The notes beneath the pieces were generated by a model. The model searched no databases. It had not been told where the DNA came from and saw only the letters and a program-made list of their open reading frames with translations. Positions 38,096 to 50,353 of a DNA stretch of 64,000 nucleotides are shown one piece after another; the stretch's first letter is position 1; each line of letters begins with the position of its first letter. The stretch comes from Perca fluviatilis. Its lineage: Eukaryota > Chordata > Actinopteri > Perciformes > Percidae. The translations under genes were made by a program, and so were the position numbers. Location of the stretch: positions 4,601,614-4,665,613 of the forward strand of contig NC_053120.1 in NCBI RefSeq assembly GCF_010015445.1, written 5' to 3'.

Positions 38096-38579
38096 ACTTT
38101 GGCATAATATATTTTCTCTCAAGTTGATTTTAAATTTTCCTTCTTCTTGAAGCTATATTATGATGCTAGAGTGAAATATTCAAACCCAAGAAGCCAGCAG
38201 GGTTGCCTGTAGGCTACTGTTTTAGTTTGCTTACTGTTAGTCAATCAATCAAACTTTATTTCTATTGAACATTTCATACAAATTAATGTAACACAGTGCT
38301 TTGTACAAAAGCGACACAAAAACTCTTTGCAATTCTACAGAGAACCATTGCGTGCAGAGATCTTCTTGGACACTTTGAGCAGAATGAATACACAATGGAT
38401 GTACTATCTTTACCACCTTCCACTGCAAGGCACTTGCTTTTATCTGACACAAGTCATGTTTCCATCAACGTATTTTTATGCGCATTTTGAAGTATCGCTG
38501 CCCACCCTGCCCATCCGATTAGCATTACCACGCCATGTGATGGAATTTGAAAATTTGGCGGTGTACAAATACTACTACT

Positions 38580-38760
38580 AGTGTCTGGTTGGACAGTTCC
38601 CTCTCCTTCCAACAACACATAAACCACTTCCAATCTAAAGTTAAGTCTAGGATTGGTTTCCTATTCCACAACAGGGCCTCCTTCACTCGTGCTGCCAAAC
38701 TCGCCTTGGTGAAAATGACAAATTTTACCAATTCTCGATTTCAGTGATGTCATTTAGAGA
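38580..38760 (+). mobile_element. L2-type LINE fragment, duplicate copy
   Basis: The same VWLDSSLSFQQHINHFQSK and GFLFHNRASFTRAAKLALVK residues as at 20.8 kb, with a one-base insertion near 38724 that breaks the LPILDF end. It was duplicated together with F. The tail seen in the first copy is deleted here. Confidence 0.75.
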
Positions 38761-40044
38761 ACTGCCTCAAACTCTCTCTTGAACTCACTAGATGTTCTCT
38801 ATCACAGTGCCATACGTTTTGTGACCAGAGCCCCCTATAACACCCACAATTAACATCATTCATGCTCTGCTTTGCACACCCTTTTATATTTGAAGCTCAT
38901 TGAGAGAACACCAAGGGTTTGCAGCGCTATCAAAAAAGCAAAGGGTGGCTACTTTGAAGAATCTAAAATATAAGACACGTTTTCAGTTATTTCAGACTTT
39001 TTTGTTAAGTACATAATTCCATATGTGTTCATTCATAGTTTTGATGCCTTCAGTGAGAAGCTGCAAAGTCCCATTCAGTTCTCCACCTGCTTTGTCTGAC
39101 AGAAGGCTGTAACTTTGGGTTTAACATTGAGATCTCCAACTATGTAGGGAGGTTTTCACAACTTTGAAAAGCTGCTGCTAAATAGTTTTTTTGCTTTCAA
39201 CTTTTAAGCGAACACGATTAACATTAAACACATACAACTGTATAACAACATCTCCAAGTTTATATGTGAACAGATGAAGAATAATTGAAGCTTTTGTGTA
39301 TGTAAGTGTGAATTAACCAAACAGTAAATAAAGTTTGATTGATTGACTAACAGTAAGCAAACTAAAACAGTAGCCTACTGGCAACCCTGCTGGCATCTTA
39401 GGTTTGAATATTTCACTGTGGCATCATAATAGAGCTTCAAGAAGAAGAACATTTAAAATCAACTTAAGAGAAAATATATTATGACAAAGTGAGTCATGCT
39501 TTTTTTCATGTGTTTCTACGTTTCTGTAACAGATTGAAAGTCTGTTAACTTTAAGTTATTTTAGGTTCGGATTCCCAGCCACACCAGCACAGAGGGAAGG
39601 ACACAAGAAATATATAAAAATAGTATTTTATTATTTTCTGTTTTAAATAAGACATCTGCTCTTGGAGAAATTCTAAATACATAAATTTAGTTTTAGTTTA
39701 ATGAATTAATTGTACTTTCATTTTATTTGACATAGTTTTTGGTCTGTAATGTGTTTCCTGGGTGATAAGGCTCTGCTTATAGTTATTTCCTTATTTGGAC
39801 TTTTTAAGGACTCTCTAGTTTTGGGGTAATTTAACGCTCATGTGGGCAACAATGGTGAAGACTGTGTGACTGGGAGGAATGGCCTGTTTGATCCAAACCA
39901 CTGTGGTTTAGTTTAGTTTAGTTTATTTAGCAGGACAATGTGCAGTTACATTAAAAAGATGGCTGCACCAGATTTAGCATTATGCTACTTTCCATCTGTA
40001 GTCTTTTTTTTTCAACAAGTCCTCCAAACCATACAAGAAGTTAA

Positions 40045-41588
40045 AGGGGTGATATAATGATTATATAGGGTATTTCACACTGTTCCTTATGGTCTCCTAA
40101 TGGGGTATGTAACATTAGTTGGGCTGAAAATGGCCTGGTTGATATTTTATTTGCCCTTATGCAACCCTGTGTTTTGGCCCTATTTGTAACAAGAGCTTTT
40201 CTTCCAAATATGGTATGGTCATGAATATTTAGATGAGCTGCGCGGTGATTGGTTGAGCGACTTGCCATACGCACACATTAGAGACGCGCGCTGATTGGTT
40301 GAGCAAATCCCACATACACATGCATTAGAGAAGCGACAGAATCTCATATTCCAGACACTGCAATGTTTCATTACCAAATTCACTTCTGAGACTTTTTAGC
40401 AGAAATCAACTATATAAAGCTGAAATATGGGCCGTTTTACAAAAATTGATGGCTAATTGCAAATTTGGTAAAGACGTGTCGGACTTTAGGACTCCACACA
40501 GTCTGGCGAAGCGGCAGCCTACTGGGCTCCATACGCGGTAAAGTCACCCTTTGTGGATACTGCACTACGGGGCTCAGCGGCCAGCTGCCGGCATAACTAT
40601 ATCTATAAATAATACATTTACGGTTTTGAATGTCCCAATGTCTTATAAAGCTAACCGTTGTGTCCGATTTGATTTTAAGGCATTTTTATGAACGCGAGGC
40701 GTCTTTGTAGGACGAGCAGCTGCTTGCTATATGTCCCATTCATTACAATGGGGAAATACCGCAGCTAGCTAGCTACATTGTCGTCATAACTAAATTATAT
40801 TTAAAGTTTGAATTTCATCACGGCATGAATATTACAGGTTCCTCAAAGTCTTACAAAGCTTAGCTAACACTTGTCCGATTTTGGATTTCAATTGAATGTA
40901 TTTTTGTGAATGTCAGAGTTAGGAGGAGGCTAGCTAGCTCTCATTGATGGACTCCATCTCACCGCGGCTCTATCAATGAGACTCGCGGATAAGAGGCGTT
41001 TATTTCCCCGATTGTTTGTTTAAATAACTCAACACACATACCCATTATGAGATTAACTGGAACCTGCGGGCTGCGGTAAAAGATTGCGGGCGTAACAAGC
41101 TCGCTGACACTGCGGTCAGGGCGGCGATGTAGCAACCCAGGCAGCACCAACACCGGCACTAAACTCCGACACACAGTCGGACAAAATTTGCAATTAGCCA
41201 TCCATTTTCGTAAAGCGGCCCATATTCGAGCTTTATATGGTTGATTTCTCGCATAAAAAAGTTTCAGAAGTGACTTTGTAATGGAATAGCAGAGATCTGC
41301 GTGACCTAGCTAGATTCAGAAGACTACCTGATCTCAGGTCAGTTGTGTAGCCTATGTAAATGTTGGGGCGTGACTGTTCTCTTAAGGTTCCGGATTTTGA
41401 GATGCTTGCACAAGAAACTCAGCTTTGTTGGGATTCGCCCGTTTTCAGAGGCAGTTTCAAAATATGAGATTTTCATAGTAAAGGGGTGTCAGTGGGATTT
41501 TGAGCTTCTATGTATGTCCTATTTACCCACCAAACTGTCGTTATTCAACTATGACAGGGTAAAATCGGTTTTGCATTCTATCACCCCT
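40045..41588. mobile_element. TTAA-target DNA transposon, copy 2
   Basis: Ends AGGGGTGATATAATG and CATTCTATCACCCCT, flanked by TTAA at 40041-40044 and 41589-41592. It sits at the same place relative to the EnSpm exon as copy 1, so it was duplicated with its host rather than inserted twice. It is 252 bp shorter than copy 1, mostly through loss of an internal repeated segment. Confidence 0.8.
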
Positions 41589-41644
41589 TTAATAGGACAA
41601 CACTGTCATTATAAGTTTGGCTTATGTTTCCTATTGTGTTTTAG

Positions 41645-43857
41645 GTATGAATGTGAGCAATCTTGTCTTGTATTACAGAAACACCATGATGACGATCCTG
41701 TATACCCAGGTGCTCCCCTCACAAAAGGACAGAGTCTGCTCTTACTCATGTCATATGTACTGAGGCACAATTTGACAGGAGTAGCTCTTCAGGATCTTCT
41801 TACAATGTTTAATGAACATTTCCCTGGCTTGGTGCCAGCAACCTCATATCTTTTCATAAAGCGTATGTAGCAATTTGGCGCTATGTGCCACCCATTTTTA
41901 TTGTATCAACTGTGAAAGCTACATGGGACCCAGTGAGACAGCTCCAAAAAGATTGTTCTTCTTGTAATGCTGAATTTGACATGGAGAGAAACTTAAGGGT
42001 TGGGTCTTACTTTCTTGTACTTAGTCTATCAACCCAAATAGTTGACATTGTGGAAAAATCTGGGATGCATTTAAATGAAAGACAATCAATTCCAGGCATT
42101 ATTTCAGATATTCAGTGTGGGGCTGAATATGTAAAACTCAAGCAGATCGGACAAATAGGGGCTGATGACGTATCAGTTATGTGGAATTGTGATGGAATTC
42201 CAGTTTTCAACAGCAATAATTTTCAGATATGGCCAATTCAGTGTCAAATCATAGAGCTGTCACCAAAAGATCGCCAAGCCAACATATGTATACCATGCTT
42301 ATGGTTTGGTAAAAGCAAGCCAAATATGATCACATTTTTAACTGCTTTTTTGGCAGAGCTCAAGGAACTGGAACAGACTGGAATTAAATGGATGGACTCT
42401 GAAAATGTAGACCATACAAGCAAAGTTCATTTACTCATGTGCTCCTCAGATTCATTTGCCCGCCCCCTCCTAAGAAACACAAAACAGTTTAATGGCAAAT
42501 ATGGGTGTGACTTCTGCCTTCACACGGGTGAAGGCATATGTCTGAGAAACCCACCATTACCAACATCAGTGATCAGTGCGCATCATGTTTGCAGACTGCA
42601 GCTTGCTGGCTAAGTCAACGTAATGGGTGTAGAATGGCTGCCATACCCACCCTGTGGTGGCACTAGGGCTTCAAGATGATCACTGGATTCATTCGGAACC
42701 AGCAGTTCTGCGTGGGTGTCACTTAACAGTATTAAACATCTCTGTGTTGACGTAAGCAGCCCATAATGAAGACTGGTACTTGGCGCAAGGTCATCGGTGT
42801 AGAGAGACGAAGAATTGCTGGCCATTAACCCACCTGTGGAGGTCACAAGGGCACCAAGATCAGTGAAGGACAAAAAATTCTGGAAAGCATCTGAGTGGAG
42901 GTCATTTTTGTTGTTTTATGCATTGCCTGTTTTGAATGGCATTCTGAAGAAGAAGTATTGGAATCATCTTTTTTTTATTAGTTTTTGCGATACACACTCT
43001 TCTTCAGGATACCATCAAAGTGAGACATGTGGATGTGGCAGAACAAGCGCTGCGGAAATTTGTGCTCAACTTTGAGAAACTGTATGGTGCTGCTAATGCT
43101 TCTTTTAATGTGGATTTATTAATGCACTTGGCAGCAGGCGTGCGTAACTGGGGACCACTGTGGGCAACATCCACATTTCCATTTGAATCATTTAATGGGA
43201 CTTTGCTTAGGTTTTTCAGTGGAACAACACATGTGCCAACACAAATAGTGAATAGATTCCTTCGGTGGAGGGGTCTCTCAAAAAAAGCAGGGACTACAAT
43301 GGCAAATGCTAATGACAGCATTAAAGACATTATTTGACTAACTTCAAAGTACCTCTAGCTTAAGATAGAAATCAAAGGACTTTCAACATAATGTCAGAGG
43401 TTTTGGCTGCCCGAAGAAAGTTAGCACATCTGTGTTGCAGAGGATGGCTATTGAAAGTTTAATAGGAGTGACAGTTCATTCAGGTTTATTTTATGACCGT
43501 TTCATTTGTAGCAGTGTGGTTTATCATTCATATAATAACACAACTCTTAAAAAGAGAAATAATTCAGTTGTACAGTTAAATGATGGAACGTTCTGCGAAG
43601 TTATGACCCTGGTGGCTTTTACATCTGATGATGGGGCCTCATCTACATCCACCAACTTCTGTATTTTAGTAAAAGAGCTTGACAAGAGTGGAGGAAAGGT
43701 GTGTAGAGATGCTCAGTTAAATATATCTTCCACATTTATAAATGAGGTGTCTCACACCCATAATATATTTGCCGTGCATCCCCAATCACTCAAGCGTAAA
43801 TGTGTTATGGTTAAGTCCAAGGACAAAATGTATGTCATCCAAAGAGAAAAAATATAA
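41645..43857 (+). pseudogene. EnSpm/CACTA-type transposase pseudogene, copy 2
   Basis: The exon starts after the acceptor attgtgttttag. It matches copy 1 with different damage: a frameshift and stop near 41868 (FIKRM), loss of the region corresponding to copy 1's MDHFRHAML segment with scrambled sequence at 42530-42800, and a frame change near 43010. The tnp2-type core MWNCDGIPVFNSNNFQIWPI (42179-42238) and the VRNWGPLWATSTFPFESFNG segment are kept. Its C-terminal end (43432-43857), with QLNDGTFCEVMTLVAFTSDD and SHTHNIFAVHPQSLKRKC, is more complete than in copy 1. Not functional as it stands. Confidence 0.8.
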
Positions 43858-43859
43858 AG

Positions 43860-44787
43860 TGGAAAAAAAAAGAACCCCCCTCTCTATCCCTCTTATAAGC
43901 ATTAATACTGTCGGCGACTTTTGATCTGTACACTCTCCAACTGGTCTTGTTTGCAGTAGTCCTGCTTTTTCTCCATTAAACAATAGCAATGAAATGTTCT
44001 TTTTTGAACACTTGTGACAATGTCAACACTGTGAGTGAACTTAATTTTTTTGCTTATAATTTAGCTAGTATTAACTTGTCTGTTGCAATATGAGTGACGC
44101 TATCTATTAAATCATAATGTAGCACTGCACCAACTTTAAACCACTTGCTTTTCAGCAGAACACAAATTTTTTTGTGCACCTGTCCTTTTGAAGTGTGCAT
44201 TTAATGTTTTGTTTAATGTAATTTTGTGTGTAAGATGTATTGTATTATATATTTTTGCCAAACTGATTAAACATTACAGAACAGCTGCAATAATTGCTAT
44301 CTGTGTGCTTTACACACCACAAAATTTCATAAATGGGTTTAAGTGCATTTTCATAGTAATACTATTGAACACTTTATAAAAGAATGTCCTGAAGTACTAG
44401 CATGAATAACTTCATTTCATAATTAGACTCAAATGTAACTTAAAATACACTCAAACTTAATATTACAGTATTGATATTAAAATGTGTACTTTTAAAATAT
44501 ACTTTCAGTGTATTTTACAATGTCAATTTTGAGCATACAATTTAAAATATATCAAAAATATGTGTGTAAAAAATTTAAAATAAGTACACTTTAGAAAGTA
44601 GAAATAACTTTCACTTAAAGTATATTTTAGTATAATATATTTCTATAAAGTGTAATATAGTATAATTGTTTTAAAGTGTGTTAAAAGTTTTAGTGTGAAA
44701 GCGTGATGCTAGTATACTTTTTATATATTTACAAAAAGTACAATTTGTGTAAGTACATTTTCAACATACTATCGGAAATATAAATAT
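43860..44787. other. AT-rich intergenic sequence
   Basis: No gene seen. 44400-44770 is rich in short ATACTTT/AAGTATA motifs in both orientations, as in many fish miniature transposons, but no terminal repeats could be fixed. Confidence 0.4.
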
Positions 44788-45340
44788 GGGTGAGGCTATT
44801 TGCACCCCTGGTACAATTAGCAGTATGCTATTTGTACCCTGGTGCAATTAGAAGTGTATGCTATTTGCACCCTGGTACAATTAGAATTGCTATTCGCTAC
44901 CCTGGTGCAATTAGAATTGCTATTCGTACCCTATTTCGTACCCTACTCCCATACCAAAGGCAAGAGTACTAACCACTCACCTAGCAGTTCTTTCAGGAAG
45001 TTGAACAACTGTTTACCCCTTGATTTCTTTGAGCCTCGGTTGCTAGGTAACCATACTGCATACAAAAAAATAGGTACTAACTAACAAACTAACGGTTGTA
45101 TGCTTTCACTGAAGACAGAAAGCGCAACTGTAGTATCCATTTTCCGCTAGAAATTCAATTGTTATAAACTGTAGAGAAAAAACTTCCCTAATATGCCAGT
45201 TTCTGCGGTCATGAAAGATGAACGTCCGCCATGATTTCGGTGCACGCGAGCAACGTTTTTTTGTTGTTATGTCACAGGGTGTAAATAGCTCAGCTGTGTG
45301 GCCGAGGCTATTCGTACCGGGGGTGCAAATAGACACTCCG
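44788..45340. mobile_element. Mutator-like miniature transposon with 9-bp target duplication
   Basis: It is flanked by tataaatat on both sides (44779-44787, 45341-45349). The ends GAGGCTATTTGCACCCCTGG and, inverted from the right, GTGTCTATTTGCACCCCCGG form imperfect terminal repeats of about 30 bp. Inside the left end a ~30-bp motif (CTATTTGCACCCTGGTACAA) is repeated three to five times. The 9-bp duplication suggests the Mutator superfamily, but no transposase is present. Confidence 0.7.
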
Positions 45341-45404
45341 TATAAATATACTTGAATTACAATAAAGTAAATTTTTTTTCGCTTGTTAATCTGGCATTTG
45401 GGCA

Positions 45405-47175
45405 GATGTCTACGGTGGCCGGGAAGTGCAATGCAACATTACAAAGAATGAAACACTTTTACATTTTGGAAAACAAAATAACATTTTGGAAAACAAATTT
45501 ACATTTTGGAAAACAAAATAACATTTTAGAAAACAAATTTACATTTTGGAAAACAAAATAACATTTTAGAAAACAAATTTACATTTTAGAAAACAAATTT
45601 ACATTTTGGAAAACAAATTTACATTTTGGAAAACAAAATAACATTTTTAGAAAACAAATTTACATTTTGGAAAACAAAATAACATTTTAGAAAACAAATT
45701 TACATTTTGGAAGAAACAAAATAACATTTTCGAAAACAAATTTACATTTTCAGAAAACAAATTAACAAGATGCAAAACACTTTTACCAGTCCCGAAACAA
45801 ATTTACAAATGACAGATTCTTCACGGGAAGGGAATGTACCACATACGGAAGTGATGAGGTTTTGTATACATGTCGCCTTGACTACGGCGGTTATGGATCG
45901 AATGCGTCAATAGAGCCGCCATCTTGGAACAGGGGAGGCACTGCCTTATATACTGTCTATGGCCGTCCTTAATGCATCAGCGTCAATGTAGGCAAAGGTC
46001 TACGGGAATAAAATCACTATAAATCGTCAAAATCTCATGCGATGTTCTAGTTTTTTAAACAAAAGACAAAGAGACTAATTAATGTGTTAATACAAAGAAT
46101 ATTTATTATAATCAGTTCACAGATATGAGTACAAACGGAAACTTCACCCTTCTGAACTAAGAGGTTCTGCTTCAAAGTGAAGTTTAAACAGACTGAAATG
46201 TCCAGGCTCACTCCCCCACTAATGATTCATTTATTTCTGCATGTATTTATTTATTACGAGACTTTATTAGTTGTTTTGTCGTCCACAGTCCGAGTCCGCC
46301 AGACTCCCTTTAGGAAACCTGTGATTTAAACTTCAGCAGGCTGTGACAGTCCGCTCCGTTCAGTCCTGGATCTGATTCTCCGGGGCTTCCCTTCCCTCCA
46401 GCGGGCCCAGCAATACGGCCTGGGTCTCCAGCGCGTGGTGTCGGTTTTGGCTCCCAGGAATGGGCAGTGAGCTCCAGGTCCTGCAGCTGCAGACGGACTC
46501 AGCTGCCCCCTGCTGTAGCGATCCCCGCGGCTTCTCTTCTGTTTGTCAGGTCCCTCATATAAAACTCCAAACCCGACCACAATTAAAGTCACCATAAACT
46601 TCATTCACGCCATACACTCACTCCACAACAACACAAATTGACTGGCTCACCAACAACACCTCATCACTTCCGGTATGTGGTACATTCCCCTTCCGTGAAG
46701 AATCTGTCATTTGTAAAATTTGTTTCGGGACTGGTAAAAGTGTTTTGCATCTTGTTAATTTGTTTTCTAAAATGTAAATTTGTTTTCGAAAATGTAAATT
46801 TGTTTTCTAAAATGTTATTTTGTTTTTCCAAAATGTAAATTTGTTTTCTAAAATGTAAATTTGTTTTCGAAAATGTTATTTTGTTTTCCAAAATGTAAAT
46901 TTGTTTTCTAAAATGTTATTTTTTTTTTCCAAAATGTAAATTTGTTTTCTAAAATGTTATTTTTTTTTTCAAAATGTAAATTTGTTTTCCAAAATGTATA
47001 ATTTGTTTTCTAAAATGTAAATTTGTTTTCTAAAATGTTATTTTGTTTTCCAAAATGTAAATTTGTTTTCTAAAATGTTATTTTGTTTTCCAAAATGTAA
47101 ATTTGTTTTCCAAAATGTAAAAGTGTTTCATTCTTTGTAATGTTGCATTGCACTTCCCGGCCACCGTAGATGTCA
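45405..47175. mobile_element. Large inverted-repeat element with 20-bp satellite arms and internal ORF
   Basis: The left arm (about 45405-45866) and right arm (about 46655-47172) are inverted copies. Outer ends read TCTACGGTGGCCGGGAAGTG; then come ~17-20 tandem units of ACATTTTGGAAAACAAATTT; inner ends include TGACAGATTCTTCACGGGAA and CATACGGAAGTGATGAGGT. The loop of about 790 bp contains a GC-rich minus-strand ORF (46604-46326). Target duplication not certain. It is probably a foldback or non-autonomous DNA transposon. Confidence 0.75.
46326..46604 (-). CDS. Small ORF inside the inverted-repeat element, unrecognised
   Basis: A 92-residue frame starts MKFMVTLIVVGFGVLYEG, a hydrophobic, signal- or anchor-like N-terminus. 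It is followed by a basic, Pro/Arg/Gly-rich segment (PDKQKRSRGDRYSRG and on). A minus-strand AATAAA lies at 46102-46107, about 220 bp after the stop. Its GC content is much higher than the AT-rich arms around it. It could be a captured host exon or chance coding. I do not recognise the protein. Confidence 0.3.
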   Translation of the reverse strand: MKFMVTLIVVGFGVLYEGPDKQKRSRGDRYSRGQLSPSAAAGPGAHCPFLGAKTDTTRWRPRPYCWARWREGKPRRIRSRTERSGLSQPAEV

Positions 47176-48135
47176 GAGGGGCCGGGCCAATCAGAGAGCC
47201 ACATGATTGTCACAGCCAGGTGAATTATTACCGTGCGTTCATGCCACCTCGGAATAACAGGCACCGCCCCCCTGGTTACATTGTTTTTCCGATTGGCAGC
47301 GTTCACATGGTCGGGATGCGTGTTCTTCTTCTTCTGTTATATTGGCGTTTGGCATAACAACCTTTTGCATGACTGCCACCAACGGTTGGCCGTAGCCTAG
47401 AGCATCAGGTGGGTGAAAACATGGAGGCCACAATAACAGAAGATTCTCTGCTGTTTTCTTATACGAGCATCCAAACAGCACATCGCCAGGTGTTTGTTTG
47501 TGTTATCTGCAGGACAACCAACGGGAAAAGACACGGATAATGTTTTTTTTTATACATAGGCCTATTTATGAATCATTTTAAACTTATGTCTGTGTATGTT
47601 TCTTGGCAGAGGCATTTGTCCACAATAAACAGTTTATTATCATTGAAATATGTTCAGTGAACCAAAGTCGCCTCCATCAAACAAATCAGTTGTCAGTGAT
47701 TTTGAATCGGAGGGGTTTTAACTGCTATTTGTCTGATTTAAAGGTTTATTCTGTACAGAACACATGTTGTGTGGCTGATAGTTATGTTTAGAAGTCAGAG
47801 AGACAAAATCTGTTGAGATTACGGATTATCTACAGTGTGTTGTTAATTAAAATCAGCAACAGATCGCATGTAGAGAATTCTAACAGCTACTCTGTCATAA
47901 TAAAACCAACTGGAGACTGTGTAGGAGCTGATATATGGGTCTGATAACATTTTATTAAATCGGAATCGGACCACCAGTGTTTCTGTCACTTCCTGTTCAG
48001 CCTGAAGGCTGATGGAATCAGCTGGAAAACTGTCCGACTTGAGAGCGGACTTTTGTCCCCGCCCCCGGCTGCTGCTGCTGCCTGCTCTCGTCTACTTTAC
48101 AGGCGAGGCGCAGTTCATCTCGAACGAGCCTATTA
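47176..48135. other. Intergenic, no gene recognised
   Basis: Between the inverted-repeat element and the LTR fragment I see only short frames without family features. Confidence 0.4.
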
Positions 48136-48466
48136 TGTTCGCTCTCTGTATGGACGCTACGAGACACCGTACTTTAGGAAGTGCACATGCGCAGTAGCAT
48201 TCTAGTTCTGTGTGCACAGCTCCCTGCCAAGTTGTATATGGTTAATGTCACCTGTTACTTTAGACTGAATAAGTTCCACATTGTTTTCTGGAAGTTTATC
48301 GATAAACACAACCGCTTGGATTCATAAAGTAATATATTTCAACATGGTGTCAGAAGAGGGATGAATTCATCGCCTCCAAGTTCCACGTGACTTTTTGTTT
48401 TTGTCTCGAGCGGACACACAACTCAGAGAAATAATGGCGGAGAAGTGTCGCCCGATGAGGAAGTCT
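48136..48466 (+). mobile_element. Gypsy-type LTR and primer binding site, truncated (family 2)
   Basis: LTR-like sequence from TGTTCGCTCTCTG to TTTCAACA (48344) is followed at once by TGGTGTCAGAAGAGGGA (48345-48361), a tRNA primer-binding-site sequence. The start of a gag leader (AATAATGGCGGA) follows. The same LTR/PBS occurs at 56060-56331. The element breaks off at about 48466, where opposite-strand pol sequence begins. Confidence 0.7.
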
Positions 48467-50194
48467 TTAAATCTTTCGCATCCCCACGTTAGTCCAAGCT
48501 CCTCCTTCTCCACCTGTGCATACCTCTGTCTCAGTTAAGGAGCGTGAGGCGTATGCTACAGGTCTCCACTGCTCACCTTCTTTTTGAAATCGAACCGCTC
48601 CAAGTCCGCAGGATGAGGCATCTGCAGACAGTTTAAGTTCTTTGTTTGGATCGTAGAGTGTGAGAACAGGCGTTGACGTCAGTTCACTTTTCAGCTGATC
48701 AAATGCTTTTTGTTGTGCATCGCCCCAAACCCCCTGGTTTTTCTTTGAAAGCAGATCTCTTAGGGGCTTATCTTTTTCAGCCAGTCCTGGAATAAATTTG
48801 CCTAACTGGTTGACCATCCCAAGAAAGCTACGCACTTTGTTTTCTTCCATTTCTTCTTCACCTTTGCACAATGTTTCTCTGCACATACCCAATACATTGA
48901 GAGGAGTGCCACCTGGTCCAAACAATGGTCTATCTGGTTTGCATAACTCTGTCTCATTTTGGTTTATACAGTAGTACATCTGGGCTGGGATAACTGAAAC
49001 ATCAGCTCCAGTTCTATCTTAAATCTGACTTTGTGGTTTCTGATTGTAAGATCTACATACCAAGGATCTGAACCTGCGTCTACAGAACCAAGGAACATGG
49101 GTGTGTCATTATATTTCTCTGTTTCTATCACATGCACAGATTTAACAGATTTACACACCTTACTGTAATGCCCTCTTTTACCACAAGTATGACAGGTCAC
49201 ATCTTTTGCTGGACATTGTCCTTTAGCATGTGCAGGGGTTTTACCACATCTGTAGCAGGATCTATCATTTGGTGTTTTAGACTTTGTTGTGTATTTTGGT
49301 TGAGTTGGGGACTTGTATTTTGGATGCTGTTGTTTCCTATATTTCACTGACACAGCTTCTATTTCCATGTTGCTTTCTCCTCTGATGTCTCTTTGTTGCC
49401 TTTTTATGACTTCTGACTGCCGGGCTTGATTTACCGCCTTCTCCAGCGTCAAATCCTTGTCCATCTGTAATCTCTCAGCTAAGCTAGTGTCTCTGAGTCC
49501 CACGACGAGGCGATCTCTTATTAACTCCTCGTGTAGTGCACCCTAGTTGCAGTTTTCCGCCAAAGCATAATGCGCGGTGACAAACGAGTCAACAGTCTCA
49601 TTAGCTAGCTGCACTCTTTGATTAACTCGGGCTCTTTCGTAGACAATGTTTTTCCTGGGCACAAAATATATGTCCAAAGTGTCTGTTACCGCTTGATACT
49701 GTTGTCTCTGCACGTCCGATAAAGCTTGACCTGAAGAATGTCGTCCGCTTCATCCCTCATACAATAGATGAGCGTGTTTACCTGGTTAGCCTCTGAGCTA
49801 AGGTGCAGATTGCTGGCTAATCAGAATCTTTCAAACCTCCGTATCCACTTTTCCCATTGCTCAGGCTTAGAAAAATCAAATGCTTCTGGAGGCTGAATGG
49901 TGAATGTGGCGTTCGGGGGTGGATTAGCGTTAGCATTGTTGCCGCTGTTTACTTGTAGCTGGGGTGGTAGCATGCGAGGCGGTAGCATGCGAGGCGGTAG
50001 CATGCGAGGCGGTAGCATGCGAGGCGGTAGCATGCGAGGCGGTAGCATGCGAGGCTGCGCATGCGGTGCGCTAGCTCCCGCTTCTTCTGTATCCGGCATC
50101 TTTTCCTCCGGATAAAGTCTTCTTTTCACTCCCAGGACAGCTTACTTTCTCTCCCGGCGATTAAGCTCTTACTGCTATCCCACTTCTGACACCA
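48467..50194 (-). pseudogene. Ty3/gypsy gag-pol remnant with internal deletion (family 1)
   Basis: Reading leftward from the PBS (50174-50194, TGGTGTCAGAAGTGGGA on the minus strand), gag starts at 50099 (MPDTEEAGASAPHAQ). It contains six MLPPR repeats and PEAFDFSKPEQWEKWIRRFE, then is broken near 49820. It continues at 49503-49000 with two zinc knuckles (CYRCGKTPAHAKGQC and CHTCGKRGHYSKVC). Most of reverse transcriptase is missing. At 48979-48500 the thumb and start of RNase H remain (FLGMVNQLGKFIPGL, KAFDQLKSELTSTPVLTLYD, LSADASSCGLGAV). Integrase is absent. It is non-functional. Confidence 0.85.
49966..50055. repeat. 15-bp tandem repeat in gag (six copies)
   Basis: Six exact GGTAGCATGCGAGGC units encode MLPPR repeats on the minus strand. 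The length stays a multiple of three. Confidence 0.97.
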
Positions 50195-50353
50195 TGTCGT
50201 GTTATTGGGCATAGATTCAAGCGACACGTTGTAGAGCAACTGAACAGCATTTATTTGCGTCCTTCCAACTCACAGCCTTTCACATTCAGGTTAGCACACA
50301 GTAGTACCCGTACTTCCTGTTAGGCCCTTCACAATAAAACAGATTACACCACA
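50195..50353 (-). mobile_element. LTR of gypsy family 1, inserted in an IFIT promoter
   Basis: On the minus strand it starts TGTGGTGTAATCTG and ends AACACGACA directly before the PBS. Right of it, at 50354, IFIT promoter sequence resumes at GCATTTGCATATCAT, the octamer region. The 159-bp length is short for an LTR. A second LTR was not found. Confidence 0.65.

Noticed and set aside
45440..45780. Regular 20-bp repeats resembling a CRISPR array
   Set aside because: Units are contiguous with no spacers, occur as an inverted pair, and this is animal DNA.
47603..48197. Short ORFs at 47.6-48.2 kb
   Set aside because: No start context, domain or splice support; part lies in LTR sequence.
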